The notes beneath the pieces were generated by a model. It was not told where the DNA came from, ran no database searches, and was given only the letters and a program-made list of their open reading frames with translations. 64,000 bases of DNA, taken from NCBI GenBank assembly GCA_954871525.1, contig OX940861.1, forward strand, positions 15,608,842-15,672,841, given 5' to 3'. Below, piece after piece: positions 46,611-57,649 of this stretch (positions within the stretch are counted from its first letter, which is position 1; each line of letters begins with the position of its first letter). The position numbers and the translations under genes are program-made. Source of the DNA: Parietaria judaica. Lineage: Eukaryota > Streptophyta > Magnoliopsida > Rosales > Urticaceae.

Positions 46611-47040
46611 CTAAAAGTCCCTAACTTTTTCATATTTCAGCGAAAAGTCCCTAACTTTTCGAGAATTTGCACTTGAAAACCTTGAGCGAAAAGTACCTTG
46701 TTTTTCGACCCGAAAAATCGCGAAAACCATATAGCGACAACGATTAAGGGAGAAAAGTTATCGAGAAGGCCATTTCAGCGATTTTTCAAGCGAAAATCGT
46801 CCGATATTCGCGAAATTCGATTCATTGAGTCAAACGAACCAAACACAATTAATAATTGGTGGAACAAGTCAACACAAGTAATAAATGAGCATCTAATACT
46901 AATCAACAAATGATTAAGACACAACACGAACACCGCTCCTAACATGAATCGCAAACCTAACCGGGATGCTAAGCAAATACCATCTTACCAGGGATCAGAG
47001 AACTCCGAGACGTTACGAAAATCGAGGGGTCTGAGTTCAA

Positions 47041-47289
47041 TTACTCATAAAAGAGTAGCGTGAAAAGTGAGCAAAAGGCGGGTACAAGATGAAGCCATAT
47101 CCACCGTCCGATTGAGTAGGAAAAGACCCGTTAGTCGCTTCTTGCAAAAGAAGAAACAAATTCAGAGTGCTTTTCCCGCTCCCACCTTCTCTTCTTCCCA
47201 TTTCTGGACCAACCAAACCCTAAACCACTGTCCTCTCTCTCTCTCTCTCTCAAGCTTCACGTTGGTGTTGCAGATTCGGAGAAGAAACC
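47041..47289 (+). promoter_or_regulatory. Severed promoter and leader of MADS gene B
   Basis: Sequence here (GAGTAGCGTGAAAAGTGAGC, AGCCATAT.CACCGTCCGATTG, TTTTCCCGCTC.CACCTTCTC) matches the region just upstream of gene D (58718-58870). It ends at AAACC, the left TSD of the chromovirus, and gene B's leader resumes with AAACCCTAGGCG at 53307. So this is B's original proximal promoter and 5' leader, now about 6 kb upstream of the start codon. A CT microsatellite lies at 47232-47251. Confidence 0.8.
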
Positions 47290-47675
47290 TGATAGACCCC
47301 TCTTGGTCTACAGACGACAACCCAAGGGCAAGGAAGTAATTAGGGCTGATTAATGAAGGGCTGTTTAGTAATTTCCCTAATTAGTTATGTTATTGTTTTT
47401 TTTAATTAAAGCAAAAAATAAGGAAACTGATTTACGTAATCAGTTTCCATTAGAATTAGTCGCATGCTTTTATAAGCACCTAGGGCTAGGGTTTTCGGCA
47501 CGTTTGATTTAGTATTCTTCTTGTTGAACGTCTCACGGAGAGAAGCCGTCATAGCTCTCGAAGGATTGACGGAGTATTGGTGTTTTACAGTCCGATTAAT
47601 AAAACGATTCACGTTATCACCTTGATAACGTGAGCCACACGTTTTGTGTTGAGATTTTGTTATTGGATCCTATCA
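47290..47675 (+). repeat. 5' LTR of the chromovirus
   Basis: 386 bp, begins TGATAGACCCCTC and ends GGATCCTATCA. A TATA-like TTTATAAGC lies near 47468-47476. Sequence identity to the 3' LTR implies very recent insertion. Confidence 0.96.
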
Positions 47676-47677
47676 TT

Positions 47678-47689
47678 TGGTATCAGAGC
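47678..47689 (+). other. Chromovirus primer-binding site (initiator Met-tRNA)
   Basis: TGGTATCAGAGC, two bases after the 5' LTR. Confidence 0.95.
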
Positions 47690-47710
47690 ATTTTCGATCC
47701 CGGGGACGCG

Positions 47711-50700
47711 ATGGTGACGAACAAGCAGTTCACAGCTTTGTCTCAGGGCGTGGACAGCAAACTGGCGGCAGTCGGAGACGCCGTGGACCATAAACTGGCC
47801 CATGTAGATCGACAATTGGCCGAGCTCACGGCCGTTGTGCATCGTCTGGCCGAGCGATCCCCCTCACGATCACGAAGCGCAGCAATGGCGAGGACAGGTG
47901 CAAAGTCGCAGCGAACAGTGAGTAAGGGCGACGGGGCGAGACGCGGGAAGGGTGTAGCAGCTTTACAAGACGTGGAAGACAGGCAATCTGTCCAAGGCAG
48001 CAGCAGCAACAGCAAGAGTGGGGCTCGGAGCGCGCGCGACGGTGACCCGGCCCTCGATTTACTGCACGCCCAATCCATTTTACGCAGCGCGGGGTATGGA
48101 GTTCACGAGTTGGGTAACTACGGCGAACACCGGGCAGCGGGGGAACGCCGAACAACCAATGGACGACAAGAGGCTGAAGCACGGCGTGAAGCCGAGGATC
48201 ACGCTCGAGAACTGGAACGAGCGCGGGTGTTGTTACGCAACGCTGGAATTAGGGTTGAGGACCCGAACCATATGGACCGTGTCGACGACGGGCGTCGAGC
48301 GGCGGAACCCTTGACAGCCGAAGCGACGTCGCGGGCCGAACGTGCACGCACGGAAGCAATAACGAGGGATGAGCACGCACGCGAGCTTGAACGCGCCCGA
48401 GCATTGCTTGCGCGTGCGGGCGAGATGCCCTACGATCGTGCGCGCACCGAGGACGGAGAACGGGCAGCGCATGCGCACGAGCTTGAACGCGCCCGAGCGT
48501 TGCTTGCGCGCGCGTGCGAATTGCCGAACGATCACGACCCTAACGTATTGGAACAACGTCGAGCAGCGGCGGAAAGGGTCCGAGAGCTCAATCGAGATCG
48601 TGAGCTCCGAGAGGAGATTCTGCAGCCCTTACCCGCTGAGAATAACCGAATCCCAAATTGGGGTTACCCGGCACGACACGAACAACAAGGTGACGTCTAT
48701 GGACCGCGGGTTGGCCAACCCGATCGGCAAGGGGTCGCTGCCCGAGATCGACGTTTGCACATCCCAATTTTTGAAGAAGGCGACGCACACAATTGGATTT
48801 TCCGCACCGAACGTTACTTCGAGGTCAACGGAATTCACGAACACGAAAAGCTTCGGTCTGCGGCGCTTTGTTTGGACGGCGAGGCATTAGCTTGGTATAA
48901 GTGGTGCGAGCAGCGCGAGCCGTTTCGCACATGGGGCGACTTCAAGGAGCAAATTGAGGAGCGCTTTTGTACTTCTCAGACCGGCGATATTATGGAACAA
49001 GTAATGGCACTCACACAAACCGGGTCTTTGGCCGAATACCGAAAAGCTTTCGAGAATCTCACGAGTAGGACGCCGGAGACTCAACAATCAGTACTCGTAA
49101 ATGCGTGCATGAGAGGTTTGAAGCCGGACCTTCGCGAAGAAGTAAGGATGTGGCACCCACGAGGTGTACGGGAAATTTTTGCTCGAGCCAAGGAAATAGA
49201 AGATAAATGGAACGCACGCCGGAAGGGGTGGACCGGAAACAACTCGGGATCCAAGACCAGCTCGGGTTTTGTCCCAAAATCTGGATATCCGAGAGAGACA
49301 GAGGCGAGGAAGGTTGACGCAAGACCTCCAACTAACCCCAAGCGCCTCACCGAGAGCGAGTACGCCGAGAAACGTTCCAAGGGGCTTTGCTACAAATGCG
49401 ACGGGAAGTTCGAGCCTGGTCACCGGTGCCCGAAGATAAACTTAGAAGTGCATCTCTGTCATGACAGCGAAAAGATAATTACTGAAGTCGAAGCATGGAA
49501 CGCAGAATTCGAGACAAAAGGAGAGGAAAAGCTCCACCTCAATCACGTCAAAGTCTCCCTAAACTCAGTAATGGGGCTGACTGGAGGAAAGACGATCAAA
49601 ATGAGAGGGGAAATCGGAAATCAGCCCGTCGTGGTGCTTCTCGATTGTGGAGCCACCCACAATTTTATTTCCCGAAAGATCGTGGAGACTTTGGGGCTGA
49701 AACGGACACCAACGAGCGATTTTGAAGTCGAACTAGGTACAGGCAGATCTGAGTCTGGTCGAGGTGTGTGCCGAGACATCGCTGTGACCCTTGACGGGAC
49801 CCTATTTCACGTGGATTTACTGCCACTACAGCTGGGCAGCACCGATTTAATTTTGGGCATGTCGTGGTTCGAGGAATTACCCGATACGAAGGTTAGTTGG
49901 AAACGTCAACGATTAGAGTTCAACAGCGACGGTCGGACGGTGGTACTACAGGGCGATCCAGGCCTTCAACGATCCCTCGTGTCTCTCAAAGCAATGACCC
50001 GGACAATCGCCCAAGAGGGAATCGGTTACTTGGTGGAGCTGCATCAGAAAAGTGTGTCGGACAAGGTGACCAAGAGCGTGCACGCGACAGATTTAGAAGG
50101 ACTACTGGGCAGATTCCAAGACGTGTTCGCGATGCCCTCGGGTTTGCCACCACCAAGGGATCACGAGCACGCGATCGTGTTGAAGTCGGGTGCAGCGCCG
50201 GTTAATGTTCGACCATACCGGTACCCACAGGTCCAAAAAGATGAGATTGAGAGGCTCGTCCAAGAGATGTTAGACTCTGGGATCATTCAACCGAGCACGA
50301 GCCCTTTCTCGAGTCCGGTACTTTTGGTGAAAAAGAAAGATGGCAGTTGGCGCTTTTGCATAGACTATCGCTCGCTGAACAAGGAGACAGTTCTTGACCG
50401 CTTTCCGATCCCGATCATCGACGAGCTTCTTGACGAGCTTCATGGGGCCACGGTTTTTTCCAAAATCGACCTCAAATCTGGTTATCACCAGATCCGAATG
50501 AAGGCCGATGACGTTGGAAAAACTGCTTTTAGAACTCACGAAGGACACTACGAGTTTCTCGTAATGCCCTTCGGGTTGACGAACGCTCCAGCAACTTTTC
50601 AGTCCCTTATGAACAAGGTATTCAAGCCATTTTTACGGAAGTTTGTCTTAGTATTTTTTGACGACATCCTTGTCTATAGCCGAGACCGAGCAGCACATCT

Positions 50701-52984
50701 CGAGCATTTGGAAACAGTTTTGTGCACGCTCCGAGAGAATCAGTTGTACGCCAATCAAAAAAAGTGCTTGTTCGGGCAGCCGAGTGTCGAGTATTTGGGC
50801 CACGTAGTATCCGGCGACGGAGTGGCAGCGGACCCGTCCAAGGTTTCAGCGATGCTACAATGGCCACAACCAAAGACAATTCGGGAACTCAGGGGATTTC
50901 TGGGGCTCACCGGTTACTATCGGCGTTTTGTCAAGGGGTACGGTACCATCGCCGCGCCATTGACCGACCAAACGAAGAAGGACAGATTTAATTGGAGTGA
51001 GTCCGCTACGAGGGCCTTTGAGGAATTGAAGACGGCCATGACGAGGGTCCCAGTCCTCGCGTTACCAGATTTTACACGACCATTTATCGTCGAAACGGAC
51101 GCTTCCGGTTTTGGTTTAGGAGCTGTTTTGATGCAAGATCGGAAGCCCATTGCATATTTCAGCCAAGTGTTACCCGAGCGCGCGAGGTTGAAGTCCGTTT
51201 ACGAGCGAGAGTTGATGGCGATCGTGTTAGCAGTTCAAAAGTGGCGGCCTTACCTCCTCGGTCGTCAGTTCATCGTCCGCACAGACCAAAGGAGCTTGAA
51301 GTTTCTATTAGAGCAGCGAATGGTCGCCGAGGAGCATCAAAGGTGGCTCACTAAGCTGCTCGGGTATTCTTTCGAGATTCAATATCGTCCTGGGATCGAG
51401 AACAAAGCCGCCGACGCTCTCTCTCGGAAGGACCCCGACTCACAGCTCGCAGCCATTACGATTCCGCAATTACTGGATTGGGAGGAATTGTTGCGCGACA
51501 TTGCTAAGGACATGGACCTTGAGGTGTTGCGCGGCGATTTAGCAAAGAGCCCGAGCACACACCCAGGTTACACTTTCGATGGTACTCGATTATTGTACAA
51601 TGGCCGCCTCGTGCTACCACGCAAATCGATTCACATTCCGAAGTTGTTGGCGGAGTTTCATGGCAGTGCGATCGGAGGGCACTCGGGCGTGGCAAAGACC
51701 TACCAGAGGTTAAAAACGGAGCTGTACTGGATAGGCATGAAGAAGGATGTGGAGAAATTCGTTGCGGAATGCGACGTGTGCCAACGAAACAAGTATATGG
51801 CAATGGCACCGGCGGGGCTCTTACAGCCTTTGGCGCTGCCCGAGAAGGTTTGGGAAGCAGTGACCATGGACTTCATCGACGGGCTGCCCCGTTCCGACGG
51901 TTTCACGGTGATCTTGGTGGTCGTTGACCGTTTAAGCAAATATGCGCACTTTGTGCCGCTAAAGCATCCATACACGGCAGTTTCAGTGGCTACGGTGTTT
52001 GTGCGAGAGGTCGTCCGCTTGCACGGGATTCCAGAGACGATAGTATCTGATCGGGACAAGGTTTTTATGAGCCATTTCTGGCGTGAGCTGTTCCGACAAA
52101 TGCAAACGGGGTTGAAGCGGAGCACCTCCTACCACCCGCAGACGGACGGGCAGACCGAAGTGGTCAACCGAAGCGTGGAGACGTACTTACGGTGCTTCGC
52201 GTCGGAGACACCGAAACAGTGGGCCGGGTGGCTTCCGTGGGCTGAGTATTGGTACAACACCTCGTACCACTCTTCGGCCCGGACCACGCCGTTCAAAATT
52301 CTGTATGGACGTGACCCTCCGCATTTGGTTCACTACGGGCACAGTCCCTCGCCGGTATCCCAAGTGGACGAGTACCTAGAGGCCCGAGATCGTGTTTTGA
52401 GCGAGCTCAAACGCCACCTCGAGCGCGCTCAACAGATCATGAAGCGGCAGGCAGATGCGCACCGCCGTGATGTGGTTTTCGAGGTCGGCGATCGAGTCTA
52501 CCTCAAGCTACGGCCTTATCGTCAGAAGACAGTGGCGCAGCGACGGAATGAGAAGCTTGCAGCTCGTTACTACGGACCATATGAGATTGTGGACAAGATC
52601 GGACCAGTGGCGTATCGTTTGAAGCTACCGGAATCGGCCACCATACATAATGTGTTTCACGTCTCGCAGCTCCGTGCAGCGATCGGTAACCGAACTTCCT
52701 CCGCGGTGTTACCCGCGACATTGACGAATGATATGGAGGTTCCCATATTTCCGGTCGCTGTCCGTGGACGTCGGGTTTCAGTCAACGGTTCACAGGAGAT
52801 TTTGGTCGAGTGGAAAGACCTTCCGGAGCACGACGCAACGTGGGAGTCGACAGAGACGATCAAGCATCTATTCCCTGACTTCCACCTTGAGGACAAGGTG
52901 ATTTTGGAGGGGCGGAGTAGTGATAGACCCCTCTTGGTCTACAGACGACAACCCAAGGGCAAGGAAGTAATTAGGGCTGATTAA
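47711..52984 (+). CDS. Chromovirus gag-pol polyprotein with C-terminal chromodomain
   Basis: One open frame of 1757 codons from ATG 47711; an upstream in-frame ATG at 47630 lies inside the LTR and is unlikely to be used. Order: Arg/Glu-rich coiled region with repeated [12 protein letters not shown] blocks (48208-48520); gag ([15 protein letters not shown], near 48790); zinc knuckle [14 protein letters not shown] (about 49390-49431); protease [12 protein letters not shown] (about 49637); reverse transcriptase ([17 protein letters not shown] near 50659); RNase H ([13 protein letters not shown], near 51090); integrase ([43 protein letters not shown]); GPY/F region; chromodomain ([18 protein letters not shown]). 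The last 21 codons and the stop lie within the 3' LTR. The chromodomain defines the chromovirus lineage, which can target chromatin marks. Confidence 0.96.
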   Translation: MVTNKQFTALSQGVDSKLAAVGDAVDHKLAHVDRQLAELTAVVHRLAERSPSRSRSAAMARTGAKSQRTVSKGDGARRGKGVAALQDVEDRQSVQGSSSNSKSGARSARDGDPALDLLHAQSILRSAGYGVHELGNYGEHRAAGERRTTNGRQEAEARREAEDHARELERARVLLRNAGIRVEDPNHMDRVDDGRRAAEPLTAEATSRAERARTEAITRDEHARELERARALLARAGEMPYDRARTEDGERAAHAHELERARALLARACELPNDHDPNVLEQRRAAAERVRELNRDRELREEILQPLPAENNRIPNWGYPARHEQQGDVYGPRVGQPDRQGVAARDRRLHIPIFEEGDAHNWIFRTERYFEVNGIHEHEKLRSAALCLDGEALAWYKWCEQREPFRTWGDFKEQIEERFCTSQTGDIMEQVMALTQTGSLAEYRKAFENLTSRTPETQQSVLVNACMRGLKPDLREEVRMWHPRGVREIFARAKEIEDKWNARRKGWTGNNSGSKTSSGFVPKSGYPRETEARKVDARPPTNPKRLTESEYAEKRSKGLCYKCDGKFEPGHRCPKINLEVHLCHDSEKIITEVEAWNAEFETKGEEKLHLNHVKVSLNSVMGLTGGKTIKMRGEIGNQPVVVLLDCGATHNFISRKIVETLGLKRTPTSDFEVELGTGRSESGRGVCRDIAVTLDGTLFHVDLLPLQLGSTDLILGMSWFEELPDTKVSWKRQRLEFNSDGRTVVLQGDPGLQRSLVSLKAMTRTIAQEGIGYLVELHQKSVSDKVTKSVHATDLEGLLGRFQDVFAMPSGLPPPRDHEHAIVLKSGAAPVNVRPYRYPQVQKDEIERLVQEMLDSGIIQPSTSPFSSPVLLVKKKDGSWRFCIDYRSLNKETVLDRFPIPIIDELLDELHGATVFSKIDLKSGYHQIRMKADDVGKTAFRTHEGHYEFLVMPFGLTNAPATFQSLMNKVFKPFLRKFVLVFFDDILVYSRDRAAHLEHLETVLCTLRENQLYANQKKCLFGQPSVEYLGHVVSGDGVAADPSKVSAMLQWPQPKTIRELRGFLGLTGYYRRFVKGYGTIAAPLTDQTKKDRFNWSESATRAFEELKTAMTRVPVLALPDFTRPFIVETDASGFGLGAVLMQDRKPIAYFSQVLPERARLKSVYERELMAIVLAVQKWRPYLLGRQFIVRTDQRSLKFLLEQRMVAEEHQRWLTKLLGYSFEIQYRPGIENKAADALSRKDPDSQLAAITIPQLLDWEELLRDIAKDMDLEVLRGDLAKSPSTHPGYTFDGTRLLYNGRLVLPRKSIHIPKLLAEFHGSAIGGHSGVAKTYQRLKTELYWIGMKKDVEKFVAECDVCQRNKYMAMAPAGLLQPLALPEKVWEAVTMDFIDGLPRSDGFTVILVVVDRLSKYAHFVPLKHPYTAVSVATVFVREVVRLHGIPETIVSDRDKVFMSHFWRELFRQMQTGLKRSTSYHPQTDGQTEVVNRSVETYLRCFASETPKQWAGWLPWAEYWYNTSYHSSARTTPFKILYGRDPPHLVHYGHSPSPVSQVDEYLEARDRVLSELKRHLERAQQIMKRQADAHRRDVVFEVGDRVYLKLRPYRQKTVAQRRNEKLAARYYGPYEIVDKIGPVAYRLKLPESATIHNVFHVSQLRAAIGNRTSSAVLPATLTNDMEVPIFPVAVRGRRVSVNGSQEILVEWKDLPEHDATWESTETIKHLFPDFHLEDKVILEGRSSDRPLLVYRRQPKGKEVIRAD

Positions 52985-53306
52985 TGAAGGGCTGTTTAGT
53001 AATTTCCCTAATTAGTTATGTTATTGTTTTTTTTAATTAAAGCAAAAAATAAGGAAACTGATTTACGTAATCAGTTTCCATTAGAATTAGTCGCATGCTT
53101 TTATAAGCACCTAGGGCTAGGGTTTTCGGCACGTTTGATTTAGTATTCTTCTTGTTGAACGTCTCACGGAGAGAAGCCGTCATAGCTCTCGAAGGATTGA
53201 CGGAGTATTGGTGTTTTACAGTCCGATTAATAAAACGATTCACGTTATCACCTTGATAACGTGAGCCACACGTTTTGTGTTGAGATTTTGTTATTGGATC
53301 CTATCA
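52921..53306 (+). repeat. 3' LTR of the chromovirus, abutting MADS gene B
   Basis: Identical by eye to the 5' LTR. Its end is 32 bp from the gene B ATG at 53339. The TATA-like TTTATAAGC near 53099 could drive transcription into gene B. Confidence 0.96.
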
Positions 53307-53338
53307 AAACCCTAGGCGTTTGAGACGGAGACCGGAAG

Positions 53339-54792
53339 ATGCCGATCCGGATCCCGATCGTAGAGAATCTGCGTCGCCGGAAAAAGTTGCATGGCAGGAG
53401 ACGATCTGGTCTGCTCAAAAAGGCCGCTGAGCTCTCAATCCTCTGCGACGCTCAGATCACCATGTTCGCGATCACCAAGACAGGAAAATTCTTCTACTAT
53501 ACCAGTTCCTCCTTAAGGTATAGCTCCTCGCTGACTGACATTTCCGATTTTCGTTCTTTTAAGCTGTTTTTTTCATTCTTTCTTTCTTTCTTTCTTGTGT
53601 GAAGTGCGAAGGATGTGATCGAACGATACCAGAGAACTCTGGGGATTGATCTATGGATCGAACACTACAAGGTATGAGATTATGGCTTTTTCTCTGTGTA
53701 TCTATCGGTGTGTTTGTTGTGGGCTTTCTATGAACTTGCGTGGTTTTGCAGTGTAATGAAAAGGATCTGGAGATGCGGAAAGAGACTAATTCCAGTCTTC
53801 GGAGGCAGATCGGGTAGAATTTCCTTGTGTATTAGTATTTTTCTCAGGGGTGAAGTTTCTAATCACCTTGTGTTTTTGTTTGGTTTTGATAGTCAAAGGA
53901 CAAGCGGTGACTATCTTGACGACCTCAGCTTTGAGGAACTATTCGCTCTCGAACAGGAAATGGAAGCTTCCGTGACGGCTCTTCGGGAATGTAAGGTGAG
54001 ATCTCTCAGATGTTTAGTGGCGTTTTCTGGTGGTATTTTGCGGTTTTATAGAGTTCCTTGCAGGCTTTACTGGTGCTATTTATGTCGCTCGATTTTCATA
54101 AGCTACGCTTCATGTCTCAGCTATGAAAACGAAAAATATATATCGGCTTTTTTAATTTATTTGATAAATAAATGTCCGTTGTGCTTTTTTGTATCCGTAT
54201 GCGATTCTCTCGACAATGTATATTGGACACTTCTTTCCTGTGAAAGCAAGCTAATGTCTGCTTTCTTGGCAGTTACGCAGGATTCAAGTACTCGTTGATG
54301 TTTGCAAAAGAAAGGTAATTGATAATTAAGATTTGGTTACTTCATATACTTGAAGGAAATTGATGGATTCTGATACACCGAATCAGATAGAACGTTTTTC
54401 GTTTAATATCAATTTCTATCTGTAACCTCTTTTTCTTTGTTCTTGTTTCTATGCGGTTTTGAAGATAAAACGTTTCGAATGGAAAAGGGAGTTTCTTCTA
54501 CCTTGTTGGGTAAGCTACCTGGCATAATCTTGTTGTTCTAAGTTTGATTTCCTAACTGGTGATTTATTCTTTTTATTAGGCTGGTGATACTGTACACAAC
54601 GGAAAGTTCAATGATCACAGGGACGACTTCGTAAATGCTTTAACGCAGCAACTTAAGGAGTCCAATCTGAACGACACGGCTCAAACGGAATCTTGCTTGA
54701 CGAGCAATTCTAACCTTACTGCGCGAAATCTCGATAGCACAAATGAACTTTCCTCAACTCAAAATCTGCCTGATGAAAACATTCATATCTGA
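53339..54792 (+). CDS. MADS gene B: divergent AP3-lineage factor with altered MADS domain
   Basis: Exons inferred from gene A: 53339-53517, 53605-53671, 53752-53813, 53893-53995, 54273-54314, 54465-54509, 54580-54792. Joined they give 236 codons without a stop. The MADS N-terminal arm is unrecognisable (MPIRIPIVENLRRRKKLHGR instead of [13 protein letters not shown]...), whereas SGLLKKAAELSILCDAQ is kept. I/K signatures remain AP3/TM6-like ([32 protein letters not shown]). The C-terminus differs completely from A, with no PI-derived or HPNLH motif, and is Asn/Ser/Thr-rich, ending DENIHI. Exon 4 has one extra codon. The chromovirus sits in its leader. Open frame and conserved splice sites argue for recent constraint, but expression may now depend on the LTR. 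Confidence 0.82.
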
Positions 54793-55330
54793 TCTCTCCT
54801 TCGGGGAATAACGTTTTTTTCTTCATTCCAAATAGCGTTCTTAGCGTTATTCGCGGTTTGTATGGATTTATGTTTCTGTATCTGACTTAATATAATTATA
54901 ACAGCACTAGAAATAATTGATTGTTAAAGGTATTTGCAAGGAATATTTAGATTATGCAAATTATCTAATTATATTTTAAAGGTATTTGTTAGGAATATAA
55001 TTATAGGTTTTCCATTGATAAATCCATCGATAAGTTCGATAAGTTTCGATAACGGCAAATGATAACTTTAGAGGTTTTCCATCGATAAATCCATTGGCAA
55101 ACGATTAATACGTCGAAACGGCAAATGAGTTATCGGCAAAAACGGCATTTTGAACCTTGTTAAGTCATTAAAACGACACAAATTGAAAAAATAAATAAAA
55201 TTGAAACCTGATATACGACAGCAAAATCGATGATAATTAAGAAATGAAAAACGACAACTAAGCTAAGAAGCGGAGGAAAGCAGTAATATAAAAAGAGAGG
55301 CATTTCAATTTCCCTCGCAATTCAGCGAAA
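54793..55330. other. Intergenic DNA between genes B and C
   Basis: AT-rich. Contains the inverse copy of the ATCGAT-rich repeat at about 55005-55150 (CCATCGATAAATCCAT, TTCGATAACGGCAAATGA) and then the upstream region shared with gene A (from about 55370). Confidence 0.6.
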
Positions 55331-55605
55331 CAATGGTACGAATTCCTCTAATCAATCACTCTCACTACTATGTTTCTCGATCGCATCACAGCCGTCCGAT
55401 CAAACGTCGGAACTGGAATCGGCGAATCGGGGCCGTTGAAATCAGTGGTCCCATCGCTTCCCAGTTTCGCCATTCTGCCAAACGCCTTTCGTCGAGCACT
55501 CAAACCCTCTTTCCCTTTTCGGCAATGGCTTCCCCAAATTCATTGCTTTCTTCCTCAGAGATCTCACCTTGCGTTTCCGAAGAAGAAGAAAAGCTCGATT
55601 TCGCC

Positions 55606-57649
55606 ATGGCGAGAGGGAAGATCCAGATCAAGAGAATCGACAACATGACGAGCAGGCAAGTCACGTACTCCAAGAGACGCAACGGTCTCTTCAAGAAGGC
55701 TGAAGAGCTCTCTGTTCTCTGCGATGCTCAAGTTTCCATTATCATCGTCTCAAGCAGCGGCAGAATCCACGAATACCCCCGCGAATCCTCCCCGTTTGTC
55801 ACCTATCTCATCCGTAGATCAATTTCTTCATCGATCAGCTACATGTTTATATATATATATATATTATATATATATATATTTGTTTTGGCGTGTTTGGCTT
55901 GTGTAGAAGTAGAACGAAGAAATTGCTCGATATGTATCAGAAGATAAAGAAGGTCGATCTTTGGAGCTCGCAGTATGAGGTTTGTCTCGCGATTTTTCTC
56001 TGCTCTCATTCTGAGATTTTGTTGGTTGAGGTTTCATGATGTTTGGTGCAGAGAATGCAAGAGAAGCTGAGGAGTCTAAAGGAGAGCAACAGGAGTCTTC
56101 ATACGCAGATCAGGTTCGAAAAAGCGCCATCGTTTGCGTGTCAATTACATGTTTTCGTTCTATGATTGATAGTTTTGGCTATTGGAAAACTTTATGCAAT
56201 TGATAACAGACAGAGGATGGGACAATGTCTTGATGATCTGAGCTTCGAGGAACTGTATAATCTCGAGCGAGAAATGGAACGTGCAGCGAGGCTTCTTGGT
56301 GAACGCAAGGTAACAAGTCAAAGTACTCTATTTTATGATCCTACACTACCATTGAAGAGGTTTTGAGGCCTTGTATGCAAATTTTTCCACTGATCCGGTG
56401 AAGGTGTAACTCATTCATATAACAATGTTTGAGAAACAAAATGGATATTAATTATTATCTGATCGGAAATTATGATATTTATTTTTGTACCATGTTTTTT
56501 TTTTTTTTTTTTTTTCTGGGTTAAGGCTAACAGTGTGATTTATTGGCAGTTCCACAAATTGGCGAGTACGTTGGACACAACCAAGAAGAAGGTAATTTGT
56601 AATTTCCGCCTTACATTTTCATGGAATGTTCGTTAAGCTTCATATTCGTATTTTATGATTTTCCCCCCTTAAGCTTCTTAAATCACAATGTTGGATCATA
56701 GTACTTTGAGAATGTAGATTGATGTGGATAATGCAGATCTTCACTAAATTTTAAACCCTCTTCTAAATTATATTCATTACAACTGGCTGAGATGTTGATA
56801 GGAACTGATACCAAAAATTAACCGAAACAAACACGTAAGCCAGCGGGGTAATCACCAAAGTGATGATTACCAGATCCTTGTTCTTGAAACAATTATCAAA
56901 CCGCCGCACCTTTTGAAAATGCAGCCAATGCTCTCCAAACGATGACTTGAGTCAAGCCGACGAAACAAACATAAAGACGCAACAATATACTAAATGACTT
57001 CCTTATTAGGGATATAAACAATAAACTGAATGACTTCCTTGCCTTTTTGCTTGTACGAATTACGAAAGGCTTGTCATAATCCTTTTGGAAACTTTGTAAA
57101 GTTGTGTTTTGTCAATATACTAAATGACTTCCTTATTAGGGATATAAACAATAAACTGAATGACTTCCTTGCCTTTTTGCTTGTACGAATTACGAAAGGC
57201 TTATCATAATCCTTTTGGAAACTTTGTAAAGTTGTGTTTTGTTGACCCGATATTGTTTGTTATGTGTGTGTAGTATACTCGTGCAAAGCAAGACAACAAC
57301 AAATTAATAGTCGAAGTAAGTGATGGAACATTTTAAAACTCTCACATGATTCTACTTGAAATATTTACTTTTGCTCAAGCCTCCACGTATGAACAGTATT
57401 TACGAGCACCTTGGAGACTTAAAGAAGTGAATTTTGTGTTCATTGGATCAGGGTATGATTAAGGCTGACCCGGGCTACGGGTTAGTCGACGGTGGACAGG
57501 ATTACGATGCCTTTGTGGAATACTCCAATGGAATCCCTCACATACTTTCTTTGGGATTGCAACTTAATAACCCTAATCTTAACCATATTAAAGCCGAATC
57601 ACTTGTTCCGTCTTGCTTTAACGGCGACTGGGGTATGCCAAAATTCTAA
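55606..57649 (+). CDS. AP3-like: MADS gene C: AP3/TM6-lineage factor, paralogue of A
   Basis: Exons: 55606-55793, 55913-55979, 56052-56113, 56210-56309, 56550-56591, 57274-57315, 57452-57649; joined, 232 codons in one frame. The MADS domain is canonical ([38 protein letters not shown]), K region [20 protein letters not shown], then the PI-derived motif ([16 protein letters not shown]) and the same ending as A ([11 protein letters not shown]). It again lacks the YGxHDLRLA tail. An ATG at 55525 is in frame and would add 27 residues ([20 protein letters not shown]...), an N-terminal extension that in gene A is only a separate uORF. 55606 was chosen because [10 protein letters not shown] is the standard AP3 start. 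As the B-class partner of PISTILLATA it would act in the nucleus. Confidence 0.9.
55846..55880. repeat. (TA)n microsatellite in intron 1 of gene C
   Basis: Interrupted TA repeat between the exon 1 donor and exon 2; absent from intron 1 of gene A. Confidence 0.85.
56983..57242. repeat. 130-bp tandem duplication in intron 5 of gene C
   Basis: CAATATACTAAATGACTTCC... at 56983 recurs at 57113 and continues nearly identically to GTTGTGTTTTGT at about 57242 (one difference seen: GGCTTGTCATAA, GGCTTATCATAA). A very recent local duplication in an enlarged intron. Confidence 0.92.

Larger units (their letters stand above)
47290..53306 (+). mobile_element. Intact Ty3/gypsy chromovirus with identical LTRs
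   Basis: A 6017-bp element with 386-bp LTRs (47290-47675 and 52921-53306) that read identical by eye, TGATAG...TATCA ends, TSD AAACC at 47285-47289 and 53307-53311, an initiator Met-tRNA primer site at 47678-47689, a polypurine tract (GGAGGGGCGGAGTAG) before the 3' LTR, and one uninterrupted gag-pol frame. Every feature needed for a recent, potentially mobile insertion is present. It is inserted in the 5' leader of MADS gene B in the same orientation. Confidence 0.97.

Noticed and set aside
47630..47710. Upstream ATG at 47630 as the start of the gypsy polyprotein
   Set aside because: It lies inside the 5' LTR and the frame crosses the primer-binding site. ATG 47711 just after the primer site is the sensible start.
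53339..54298. Frame 53696-54298 (200 codons) as a separate gene
   Set aside because: It runs through introns 2 to 4 of gene B in one phase and overlaps well-supported MADS exons.
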